Shown here: piece by piece, positions 23,055 to 33,071 of the stretch
Layout: each line of letters starts with the position of its first letter
Numbering within the stretch: the first letter of the stretch is position 1
NCBI GenBank assembly: GCA_019096155.1
Contig: JAHCVI010000004.1
Location: 1,550,001-1,614,000 of the forward strand
Length of the DNA stretch: 64,000 nt
Source: Staphylotrichum longicolle
Lineage: Eukaryota > Ascomycota > Sordariomycetes > Sordariales > Chaetomiaceae
Direction: 5' to 3'
The notes under the pieces: generated by a model
Databases searched by the model: none
What the model was told of the DNA's origin: nothing
The model's input: the letters and a program-made list of their open reading frames with translations, nothing else
Made by a program: the position numbers and the translations under genes

Positions 23055-24152
23055 CTATCTCCTGGCGGCCCCACCCCCAATGTCCTGCCCCAGCCTGTAG
23101 CTCGCAACCTTATCCCACTCGATCTTCTGCCTTGTGACAGGGAGCTGTCTCCTCAACGCCTTAAATGCGCCCTCGCTCAGGCTCGTGAAACTCCGGTTCA
23201 GCTCCTCCTGGTACTTCTTCTCGGCCACGGCGATCTCCTTGGCGACGCCGGCCCCGGTGCCGGACGAGATGGACGCGTTCACGGACTTATTGGTGAGGAG
23301 CCGGACGTTGCCGTCCTCGTAGTAGTGGACGTCGACCTTGATGGAGCCCTCGAGGGAGTTGGAAGCGGGATCGAACGTGTAGACAGAGCGCCACCGCCCG
23401 TTCCTGTTGGTGGGTTAGCGTTGGGAGAAGGTCACAGATGTGTCGGCCAGCCCCTACCAAAAGTTGTTCGGGCTGTACTTGTTCGCGACAATGACGACTG
23501 CAACCTTGGAGTCGTTCTCGACCGGATAAGCGCCGTAGGCCGCGTTCGTAAAGTGCTCCCTGACATAGCTCGACAGCCCCTTGAGCACGGATTTCCTAAA
23601 GCCGCAGAATGAGCCCCCGATCCAAGGTATTCCTCACGGTTCCAGACGCCTCACGCTAAATCAGCCTGCTCCCCGTCCAGGACGTGGCTCTCGACCGCGC
23701 TGGCCTTTTGTGTGGTGTGGTCGAAGGCGAAGCTGCACGAGCTCTCGACATCGTAGTACCGGTCGCCGCCTAGGGCGCTGTGCGAGCTGACGATGACGGG
23801 CTGGCTGCTCCCCGGGAGCTTGACCGTCGTCAGCTGTTCTTCGTTGTATTTCTGGAAGGCCGGGCCCAGCTCCTTCACCAGGTTCGGGGTCGAAATGGTC
23901 AGGGACTTGATGTCTGCGCGGGATTCGGTCAGGTTAGGCTACGGTGTCGGGATGCGCTACAGCGTGGGGTCCATGCCTGCGAGGACATCTGCGAGCTGTG
24001 ATGATTGTGAGTTAAGGCAGAGTAGACATGGTCCCTGGAGCTCGCGTCGAGACAGGGAGGCGCATGGGCATGGTGATGGTGACGGTGATGCTTACCTCTC
24101 CTGGCGGAGCTCCCTCCACGAAGGAGGACACAATGGCCTTGGCGGATGACAT
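23055..24152 (-). CDS. cap1: F-actin-capping protein subunit alpha
   Basis: Five exons: 24152-24096, 23995-23977, 23913-23655, 23595-23458, 23403-23055; 273 residues, the normal size for CapZ-alpha. Family blocks are clear: MSSAKAIVSSFVEGAPPGEL, ELGPAFQKYNEEQLTTVKL, YDVESSCSFAFDHTTQKAS, NNFWNGRWRSVYTFDP, GSIKVDVHYYEDGNVRLLTNK and the C-terminal tentacle FKALRRQLPVTRQKIEWDKV. With the beta subunit it caps barbed ends of actin filaments. Exon 2 is only 19 nt, and intron 2 (23976-23914, 63 nt, with CTAAC/CTGAC branch and GCAG acceptor) must start with GC rather than GT to join ADVLA to DIKSLT in frame; every GT option breaks the frame or hits a stop. Confidence 0.92.
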
Positions 24153-24621
24153 GGAGTGCACAGAAATGGGCTTAGTGTCTTAAAGATGAGTCTCCGGTTC
24201 TTGTTCTGGCAATGCGCTCGCAATATAGGGATCACCAAGGTGTTGGAGTCGGAGGCGGTCGCTTGGATCCATGGGTCGAGCTGTTGAAACCAAAGATGCG
24301 GGGCACTTGCAGCAGAGTGCCAAGGAATCGCGGGCAGGGGGACTGATTGCCTGCCGGCCGCGAAACTCGGTCTAATTCCAACATTTCATCCCAAATCACA
24401 CAACTCGCACACACTCTCAAACTCCGCCAGGCAATTCCATGCAAATTGGACAAACACAAACATATACGGCTACAGTTCACCACGAGGTTATGTGCCACAA
24501 ATGCCAACTCTTTTGCTCTACGAAGTACAATGCGCCCGCTTCGCCTCTCAAACGCCTTGCCTGCTGATGCGCTTCCCAGTCGGTCCTCGTCTAGGTGCAT
24601 CGCTCAGAGCCCGAGTCTAGA
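24153..24621. other. Intergenic region
   Basis: 0.47 kb between capping protein alpha start and BCKDH E1-beta stop (both minus). Presumed promoter of the capping protein gene; nothing else recognised. Confidence 0.5.
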
Positions 24622-25898
24622 TCAATACTGCAGCACCTTCTTGATATTGTCATAAATCCCTACCAACCAAAGTCAGCAACGGTCGCAGACATGTCTCACG
24701 AGCGGGTATAATACTCACTTGCAACATCCGGCGCATTCAGCGCCTCATACAGCAGCGGTGTGTGGATGCTGAACCCGGCAACGCGCGCAACCGGCGCCTC
24801 CAACCTGACAAAGGTCTCTGGGTCTTCTTGGATTGCGGCAGCAACCTCGGCTCCCACGCCAGCGTTGATCATGGCCTCGTGGACGACGAGACACCGCCCC
24901 GTCTTCCGGACGCTCTGGAAGACCGTCTCCTTGTCCCACGGGTAGATGGTCCTGAGGTCGATCAGCTCGACCGAGATGCCCAGGTCCTTCTCGGCCTGCT
25001 TGAGCGCTGCCTCGCACTTGTAGAGCGGCTGGCCATACGACACAATGGTCACGTCGGACCCCTCCTTCAACACCTCTGCCTTGGACAGCGGTAGGGTGTA
25101 CGCAGCTGTCGGGACCTGCTCGACGGCTGCCCGGTACAGGATCTTGGGCTCCATGAACACGCAGGGATCGTTGCTGCGGATGGCCGAGAGAAGCAACCCC
25201 TTGGCCTGGAGCGGCGACCGGGGCATGATGACGCGCAGGCCGGGGATATGTGTGAACAGACTCTCGGGCGACTGCGAGTGGTAGAGCGCGCCGTGGCCCA
25301 CACCGCCACAAGGCATGCGGACGGTCAGGCCGCCGGAGCTCCGCCCGCACGAGCCGTCGCGGTAGCGGAACTTGGCGGCCTCATTGACCAGCTGGTCAAA
25401 GGCAGGGTAGACGTAGTCGGCGAACTGTATCTCGGCCACGGGCCGCATCCCCTCGGCGGCGACACCGATGGCGAAGCCCATGATGCCCTGCTCGGTCAGG
25501 GGCGTGTTGAACACGCGGTCGCCCCCGTATGTCTCGGCCAGCTTGCCCGTGCAGCGGAAGACGCCGCCAAAGGCGACATCTTCGCCGAAGATGAGGACGG
25601 ACTCGTCCTCGGCCAGCGCGATGGAGAGCGCGTCGTTGACGGCCTGGAAGAGATTCATGCGCTTCGTCGTGCCATTGCGGACCTCGGGCGGCAGTTCGGG
25701 GTTGCTAAGCGCTGATTGCGACGTGTGAGAGAGGAGAGGGGTTGTTGAGTAGTCGGTCGGGAGGTTCAGCTTTGCATTGGGCGGGTGGGTTGAGTACTGC
25801 CGCCGCCGAGAGGAGAGAGAGGCTGCTGGGGCAGACGGGGCAAGAGGCGATCCCCGTGCCAATGCCCTGGACAATGCGCGGATTGATGAACCCTTCAT
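24622..25898 (-). CDS. 2-oxoisovalerate dehydrogenase (BCKDH) E1 subunit beta, mitochondrial
   Basis: Exons 25898-24719 and 24659-24622, intron 59 nt; 405 residues. The first ~35 residues are Arg/Ser/Ala-rich without acids (LSRALARGSPLAPSAPAAS), a mitochondrial targeting peptide. The transketolase-like pyrimidine-binding domain follows: MNLFQAVNDALSIALAEDES, VLIFGEDVAFGGVFRCTGKL, FNTPLTEQGIMGFAIGVAAE, IQFADYVYPAFDQLVNEAAK. The C-terminal transketolase domain has ISVELIDLRTIYPWDKETV and VVHEAMINAGVGAEVAAAIQ. FRCTGKL and the overall pattern favour the branched-chain enzyme over pyruvate dehydrogenase E1-beta. It pairs with E1-alpha to decarboxylate ketoacids from Leu, Ile and Val. The tiny second exon supplies IYDNIKKVLQY and the stop. 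Confidence 0.93.
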
Positions 25899-26626
25899 TG
25901 TTGTCTGATGTCGAGAATGCCTCTGTCCGTGGTCTTCAAGAGCAATCTCTGTGCATGGTCAGGACAGGAGGTGTAGGAGACGGGCGACAGACGAATTTGG
26001 GGGGGGGGGAAGATGACGGGCATGTCGGCTTGCGGCGGCTTTGTTGGACTGCCCTGTTCCTGGGCAATTCGCGGGGCCCCGCAATCCCAATTCTCCCTGC
26101 AAGCACTCAAACCAGCCCGCACGGAGCTTGGACAGGGGCAGATGGGCCCAGGGTCTCGTGAGCTGTCGACGAATCACTAAGAAACCAGACGAATGAAAGA
26201 TTAAGACGACATGTTCCGATTTGACAAGGATTGATGAATGGAATTCAGGTCCCGTTTTCCGTCCCCTTTTCACTGTGACATGCAGAACAATGACGTCTGC
26301 CCTGCGCTCTTAGCGGCGGTTGATAGCGTTGCCCAGCCAACAATCGCCCACTCTTTACTTTCGCAGGATCAAGGCACAGCCTGCGACGCCAATGTCGCAG
26401 CGAATCAGACCCCGATACGAAAGAACATCTCGCGCACCCTTCCAGTCCCAGATTTCTGCCCCCGTAATCCCACGTGTCTGCGCAACACCAATTCCGGATA
26501 CCCACCTCCCACGACCCACGATGCATTCCTAGCTTTGCAGCACAACACGGCAGCCACATTCCATCTAAACACCACGGCAGCTCCCGCATAATACGAGAAA
26601 TCGAAGACGAAAACAAAAGATCAAAA
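25899..26626. other. Divergent intergenic region
   Basis: 0.73 kb shared by the divergent BCKDH E1-beta (minus) and GH5 (plus) genes. A G-run is seen near 26000-26010. Presumed promoters. Confidence 0.5.
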
Positions 26627-29078
26627 ATGCCCCGCTCCCCCTCTCGAACCCGCCCGTCCCGCTCCCGTCCCCGATCCCCCTCCGCCCACAACCGCTCCCG
26701 CTCCCACACCCGCCACCATCACCGCCGCAACTCTTCCTCCGCGGCAGCAGCTGAGGACGCGGCCGCCTACCAGCACCAACGCCGCAAGAAGCGCCGCCCC
26801 AGCACCAGCGCTGGCGCCGGCGCCGGCGGGGGAAGCTACTATCAAAACGCCTCGACCTCGGAAAGCACGGGGGGCGACTCTTCACAGGTGCTGTCCGCGG
26901 CCGCGCTGGCGCGGCTGAATCGGGAGAATGCGCACGCGCCGTCGCCCAGATCTGGTGGCGGGGGCCAAGGGGCAAGGAGGGAGAGGACGAGGGAGCGGAT
27001 AGGGGAGGGAGGTGGACAGGGAGAGGGAAAGGGAGAGAGAGAGGAGAGGAGCTGAGGAGGGAGAGGAGGAGGAGGAGCAAGAGATGGAACGAGAACGGGA
27101 GCGGGACAGGGAGAGAGAGAGGGAGAGGGAAAAGGATAGAGCGCGCAGAGGGAACGGAGCAGGGGTATGAGGTTGTGGATGTGGTGGATGTGTCGCCGAC
27201 GAGGGACCCGGAAGATATCACGGGAGGGAGAAGAAGAGGAGGAGTGCGAGGGTGGTGAGCGGGCGGTGCTGGAGGAGGGGAGGGGCAGGGGAGTGGGTGG
27301 ACGGGGCTGAGGGGCGGGTGGAGGGAGTAGCGACAGTGTTGCGCGGGAGAAGGAGGATTTGTACAGGGGGAAAAAGAGGCCGTGGTATAAGCAGAAGAAG
27401 AAGCTGTGTAAGTTGGTCTCCTTTATTGAACTGTGGTGGGATTTTGCTGACAAAGACAGGGATCCTCATCGGCGTGTGCTCCTTGCTGCTGCTCATCATC
27501 ATCATCGTGGCGGCCGTGGTGGTTCCCAAGATGGGCTCTGGCGAGCAGAAACGCGACGAGGGCGGCAGTGACGATAAAGGAGGGCTGTCATCAAGCAACG
27601 TGCCTCCAGGGGCGCCCTCCTGGCTGAATCCCTTGGTCTGGCAGGACACGGCCGACTTCAACCTCACGTACACGGACGCGACGGTCGGCGACCTGCCTCT
27701 CATGGGTCTCAAAACGAGCTGGGACGACTCGGCAAAAGCAAACGATCACGTTCCGGCGCTGAACGAGCCCTGGGGGGACTACGCAAAGCGACCGGCGAGA
27801 GGCGTCAACGTGGGCGGCTGGCTCTCGCTCGAACCCTTTATCACACCGTCGCTCTTCAACTACGCCCTCAACTTGGGCATCGTTGACGAGTATAGCCTGT
27901 GCAAGTACCTCGCGTCGAAATGCGAGAGCGTTCTCGAGAAGCACTACGCAACATTTGTCACCGAGGACACGTTTCGCCAGATACGAGACGCCGGCCTCGA
28001 CCACGTGCGCATCCCCTTCTCCTACTGGGCCGTCCAGACGTATGACGGGGACCCGTACCTCTTCCGCACCTCCTGGCGTTACCTGCTTCGCGCGATCGAA
28101 TGGTGCCGTCGATACGGCCTGCGCGTCAACCTCGACGTGCATGGCCTCCCCGGCAGCCAGAATGGGTGGAACCACAGCGGCCGCCTCGGCCCCCTGAACT
28201 GGCTCAACGGCACCGACGGCGCCCTCAACGCCAAGCGCTCCCTCGAGGTTCACGACCGACTCTCCAAGTTCTTCGCCCAGCCGCGCTACAAGAACATCAT
28301 CAGCCACTACGGCCTGGCCAACGAGCCCAAGATGACGGTCCTCCCGTCGCAGGACGTCCTCCAGTGGACCGAAGACGCCTACGCGCTCGTCCGCAAGAAC
28401 GGCGTGACCGACGCCATCGTCGTGTTCGGGGACGGCTTCCGCGGCCTGCACAACTGGCAGGGCGAGCTCACGAACCTCGACAACGCGGCGCTCGACGTGC
28501 ACCAGTACGTCATCTTCAATACGAACCAGATCGTCTTCAACCACACGGCCAAGATCCGCTACGCGTGCGCTGGATGGACGGAGCAGACGCTGCAGAGCAT
28601 GGACGCGCGACGGGTTCGGCCGACGCTCGTCGCCGAGGTCGCAGGCCGACACCGACTGCGCCCGGCATCTGACCAACGTCGGCTGGGGCAACCGCTGGAC
28701 GGGCACGCTGGTGACGGGGGCCGACGTGACGACGCCGCGCTGCCCGGCCAAGGACAAGACGTGCAGCTGCGACGCGCCAACGCGCCGGCCAGCAGGTGGA
28801 GCAGCTCGTACAAGCAGTTCCTGAAGATGTTTGCCGAGGCGCAGATGTCGAGTTCGAGAAGGGCTGGGCTGGTTTTATTGGGTGTGGATACCGAGGATGC
28901 GTGAGTACCTTTTTTTCTTTTCTGTGGTGAGAAACCCTGATGACGATTGTGGTGGTGCCAGACCGCAATGGAGCTACAAGAGGGTTGGAGGCTGGTGTCC
29001 CGCCAAAGCGTATGAACGAAGCTTTGACTCGACCTGTCAAAGATTCCGAGCTTTTCGGACTTGCCCGAGACTTACTAA
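26627..29078 (+). CDS. exgD: GH5 exo-1,3-beta-glucanase, type II membrane (ExgD type), multiple frameshifts
   Basis: Exons about 26627-27407, 27460-28900 and 28962-29078. The N-terminal cytoplasmic region is Arg/Ser/Glu-rich and contains the family block QVLSAAALARLNREN. A single membrane anchor follows the first intron: ILIGVCSLLLLIIIIVAAVVV. The GH5 domain is intact from RGVNVGGWLSLEPFI through HVRIPFSYWAV and LRVNLDVHGLPGSQNGWNHS to the acid/base Glu in GLANEP (about 28318-28326) and the nucleophile Glu in TLVAE (28635-28637). Right after that Glu the frame breaks, and further breaks occur near 28775, 28855-28890 and in the last exon; others lie in the purine-rich region 27040-27270. Conserved continuation (QWSYKR, AKAYERSFD) resumes in other frames. 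Expected role: cell-wall glucan trimming at the plasma membrane. Likely sequence errors, but a pseudogene cannot be ruled out. Confidence 0.8.
27000..27160 (+). repeat. Polypurine tract inside GH5 exon 1
   Basis: About 160 bases that are nearly all G and A on the coding strand, encoding Arg/Glu/Gly-rich sequence. The reading frame breaks here (TGA at about 27053). Confidence 0.75.
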
Positions 29079-30639
29079 GGACTCTTGACGTTGGTTGCTT
29101 ACTCGGCGTTTCGGAGTTTAGGATTCTGGTCAAGATGATGACACAATTGCAGAGTGACACATTTGCAAAGTAGACATAGTGTTGCACGATCAGTTGTTAA
29201 TTCTTCAATGGGCATATGAAGCGGAGTGCCTTGTATTTACTCAGCTGGGGGACGGATATGATTTGTACATAGGGACAAGATACACAAGAGAAAACGGCAG
29301 TGTTTGAATTATTAGACTTGGCCGGCAAATCTTTCCCTGTGTCTTGCGAGCTCGGAATCAAACAAACATGAACAAGACTGAGCTGTAAACTCTTCTCGGA
29401 AATCCCGCCGGAAACACTCCGGGAATGCCGGGGGGTGACTGTTCAGCATCTTGAGAAACCCCAGAAGGGCCACTGAGGGCCAGAACCAGGTCCAGCTAGC
29501 CCAGCTAGGGCAGTGTCGCACTGGGCTCGGCCCAGCAGTAGTCAAGTGAATCGCGAGATGACGCAGATGCAGCAAGCAATTGAACACAAGCACTCGCTTG
29601 GGCATTCGCTTGAGCATTCGCGTAAGCAGGGCCCTTATTAACGCCGCCCGGAGAATGACACAGGACGGTGATAACTCGCGCCAGCGTCACCTTAGCACCG
29701 AGATTGTTCGGACTTGTGCGTCTGTACGTGTATGTGTACTGTGTTTGTGATGGTGTGGATGGGCACCGAGTGCCGCTTGCCGTTGCTGCAACTCACACAC
29801 ACCCATCACACTCCCCATGCCACCATAATAATGAGGCCCGGCCCATGCTGAGCTTGCCATGTGCCGTCCGAGAGCCGACAACAGCGGGTCTCCACATCCG
29901 ACCTCCTCCGCTTTCCCCGTTTCCTCCGCAGACCCCAGCTCGTCATTGGCGGGATTCTTTCGACATGTCCAACGACCCATGCCCATCCCTCGCCTCTTTG
30001 CAAAGGTGTGCTGGGTTGTCGAAGATGAGTAATGGAGGGAAAGGGTTTTTCCCTTTACGAGATGCCCTGCAGCAAAACCCAGTTTTGCTGGACCCCCAAT
30101 CCTCCCATGCTCCCCTGGCAGATGGAGCTTTGTCATGGTTGAGCTTGCGTGCCCCGGACGGTGGCATCCGCCGCGTAAAATTACCGGTTCCATCGACCAC
30201 GGTTTTGGGAGGAGCCTGTCAAGCCCAGGAGGGAATAGAAGGGCACCCATGCTCAGTCATCAGAGCCTCCCATCTTGACTCCATCCGTAGTCGGAGATAG
30301 AAGCCAGGGGGGCGGCCAAAGGCCGTTAATAAACGTCATGGCTCCCACGTCCATCCTCTGTCCACCACGGCTTTGTTCGTGGCCACGGCAACATAGCTAA
30401 CACACCAATACACACCCGTGTGCTGGTCACTCGACCCCGGTGAACATTGGCCACACGGCCCCCCGGTGAAGGGTCAGAATCATCGACACACCTGGTGATG
30501 CCCAAGAGTCCTCAGTCCACGACATAGACTTTAGCTCCCCTCGGCTTGAGATACCCCGAGACTCCCTCAACCTCTTGGACACCCGCCCAACGCCAAAAAC
30601 AACACCATCCTAGGTAGGGACCTAGAGACACAACCAGCC
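29079..30639. other. Intergenic region
   Basis: 1.6 kb between the GH5 and MFS genes, both plus. Short overlapping open frames only. Presumed 3'-UTR and MFS promoter. Confidence 0.5.
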
Positions 30640-33071
30640 ATGGACGCAAACGAAAAAGAAACCCATCCCTCCTCCGGGTCCACCCTCACCCCATCCCCAC
30701 CCTCCTCAACCACGCCCTCCCTCAACATCCCGGACCACCACCACCACCTGGACCCGGACCCGGAGAAAGTCAGCACCTCCTCCACCACCGACGACAAAGC
30801 CGCCGCCGTCGGCCTCTTCGAGCCCATCCGCGCCGCCCCCGGAACCGCCAACGACAATAATAACGTGAGCTCCGCGCGGCGCCGCCTCAGCGTCGACACC
30901 GTCTCGACCCTCCGGCGCGAGCGCTCCAACAATGGCTGGGGCGTCGACGACATCGAGGACAGCGCCGCGGACGCGGACGCGGTCGTCGCGCCGTACAACA
31001 ACCAACCCGGCTCGGCCTCGGGGCGGCGGACGCGGACCCGTTCGAGGTCGGCTGGGACGGGGGCGACGCCGACCCGCTGTGCCCGCGCAGTTTCCCGGCG
31101 TGAGGAAGTGGCTCATCATTGCCGTGACGAGCGTGGGGTCGTTTTGCGTGTAAGTTTTTGGACTCTTTTTTTTTTTCTGTCTCTTTTTTTTTTGGTCGAT
31201 TGGTGGTTGTTGCGAGGGGGGAAGGGAAGGGGGGAAAGGAGGGGGGAAAGGGGAAAAGGGGTAGTTGGGGAGTCTTGTGTTGTGTTGTTTGTGTGTGCCT
31301 GTGCTGATAAAGGGGGGTTTTTGTTTGAGAATAGGACAAACGCCTCGGCATCTTACACGGCCACGTACGGACAGATGAACGAGGAGTTCCACACCAGCCG
31401 GCTGGTGGCCACGCTGGGGCTGTCGACGTTTGTGCTGGGCATCGCGCTGGGCCCGTTTTGGTCGCCGCTGGCCGAGTTCTACGGCCGGAGACCCATCTAC
31501 CTCTGCTCGTTTGCCGGCTTCATCATCTGGATCATCCCGTCGGCGGTCGCCAAGAACATCGAGACCATGATCATCGCTCGCTTCTTCCAGGGGCTGGCGG
31601 GCAGTGCGTTCCTGTCCGTGTCCGGCGGCACGGTGGGCGATCTGTTTACCCGCGACACAATGCTGGCGCCGATGGCCATCTTTGCGCTGGCGCCGTTTAT
31701 TGGGCCGAGTACGGGCCCGCTGGTGGGCGGGTTGATCAACACGTACACCAACTGGCGGTGGACGCACTATGTGTTGCTGATCTGGGCCGGGGTGCTGTTG
31801 GTTACGATTGCGTTGTTCGTGCCGGAGACTTACCGTAGGTGTCCTATATTTTCTTGGCCGTGGGGCGCGGCTCAGGGGTAAATGCTAACAAACAGCCGTT
31901 CAGACCCGGTGCTGTTGAAGGAGAAGGCCAAGAAGATCAGGAAAGAAACCGGCGACGACCGCTGGCGCGCTCCGATCGAAAAGACGACAAAGTCAATCCC
32001 CAAAACGGTCGGCTACTCGCTGCTCCGGCCCTTCCAGATCCTCATTTTCGAGCCCATGGCTGTCGTGCTCAACGTCTACACGGCCATCCTCCTCGGGCTA
32101 CTCTACCTCTTCTTCGGCGCGTTCCCCCTCATCTTCCGGACGAACCACGGCTTCAACCTGTGGCAGGTCGGCCTGACCTTCATGGGCCTGCTGGTCGCCA
32201 TGATCATCGCCTGTCTGAGCACCCCCTTCTGGACCAAGCTCCGCCATAACATGGTGCAGAAACGGTTCAGAGAGACGGGCGTGCTCAAGGACGAGCCCGA
32301 GGACCAGCTGCCACCAGTCATCTTTGGCGCCCCGTTGATCACGGGGGGTCTGTTCTGGTTCGGCTTCACAACCTATCCTGAAGTGCATTGGATCGTGCCC
32401 ATCATTGGCTCTGGCGTGTTCGGACTTGGGTAAGCATATCCACCTTCTCTCGTCTGTCTGACAGCACCTGTTGGAGACCTTCTTCTTCTGGTTGAGAGTC
32501 TGTCAGGATGTCTCAGCGCCGCCCCATGCTGGCCTGTTATTTCCATCTTTTTGTCTCCGGGGTCTGTGAGCCTCATGTCGTCAACCGTCGCTAACCGTGT
32601 CTTGTGTCGCAGGATGTCGCTCGCTTTTACGGGGATTTTTACTTTTCTGGTGAGTGTAACCCGTTCCCGCGGAGCACAGACAAGACCGCGGCTCGCGGCT
32701 CAGGAGCCGGTGCAAAAGCACTGGATGGGAGAGGCACAATAGATGCTAATACGAGCTTGCGGCGGTCTAGGTCGACGCATACCCGCGGTACGCAGCGAGC
32801 GCCCTGGCTTCCAACGCTCTGGTTAGGTGCTCATTCGCAGGTACGTTGTGGCGAGATCCGGCTGCCATGTCGTGTCATATTCCGGGCCGATTTGCTGACT
32901 TGAGCAGCTGCCTTTCCGCTCTTTGGCATCCAGATGTATGAGGCCCTTGGCTACCAGTGGGCCACCGGTCTCGTCGCCTTTGTGACACTAGCGATGATGC
33001 CGTTCCCCTACATATTCTTCCGCTACGGCAAGAGGATACGGGCCAAAAGCAGATATGCGACCGCCACATAG
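30640..33071 (+). CDS. MFS drug/polyamine:H+ antiporter (DHA1 type), two frameshifts in exon 1
   Basis: Six exons: 30640-31149, 31335-31834, 31904-32429, 32613-32649, 32771-32840, 32908-33071. The hydrophilic N-tail is Ser/Thr/Pro-rich with the block RRLSVDTVSTLRRERSNNGW. Transmembrane region: KWLIIAVTSVGSFCV, then TNASASYTATYGQMNEEF, the MFS motif A region FWSPLAEFYGRRPIYL, IARFFQGLAGSAFLSVSGGT and LFVPETY, then the second half to FPYIFFRYGKRIRAKSRY. This is the pattern of fungal DHA1 transporters (Tpo/Flr/Flu type) at the plasma membrane. In exon 1 the frame shifts at about 31030 (before ADADPFEVGWDGG) and at about 31104 (before VRKWLIIAV). The spliced length is two bases short of 603 codons, matching two single-base deletions. 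Substrate unknown. Confidence 0.85.

Noticed and set aside
26627..29078. Repeat-induced point mutation as the cause of the broken GH5 gene
   Set aside because: The breaks are length changes in runs, not C-to-T transitions, and the catalytic core is unmutated.
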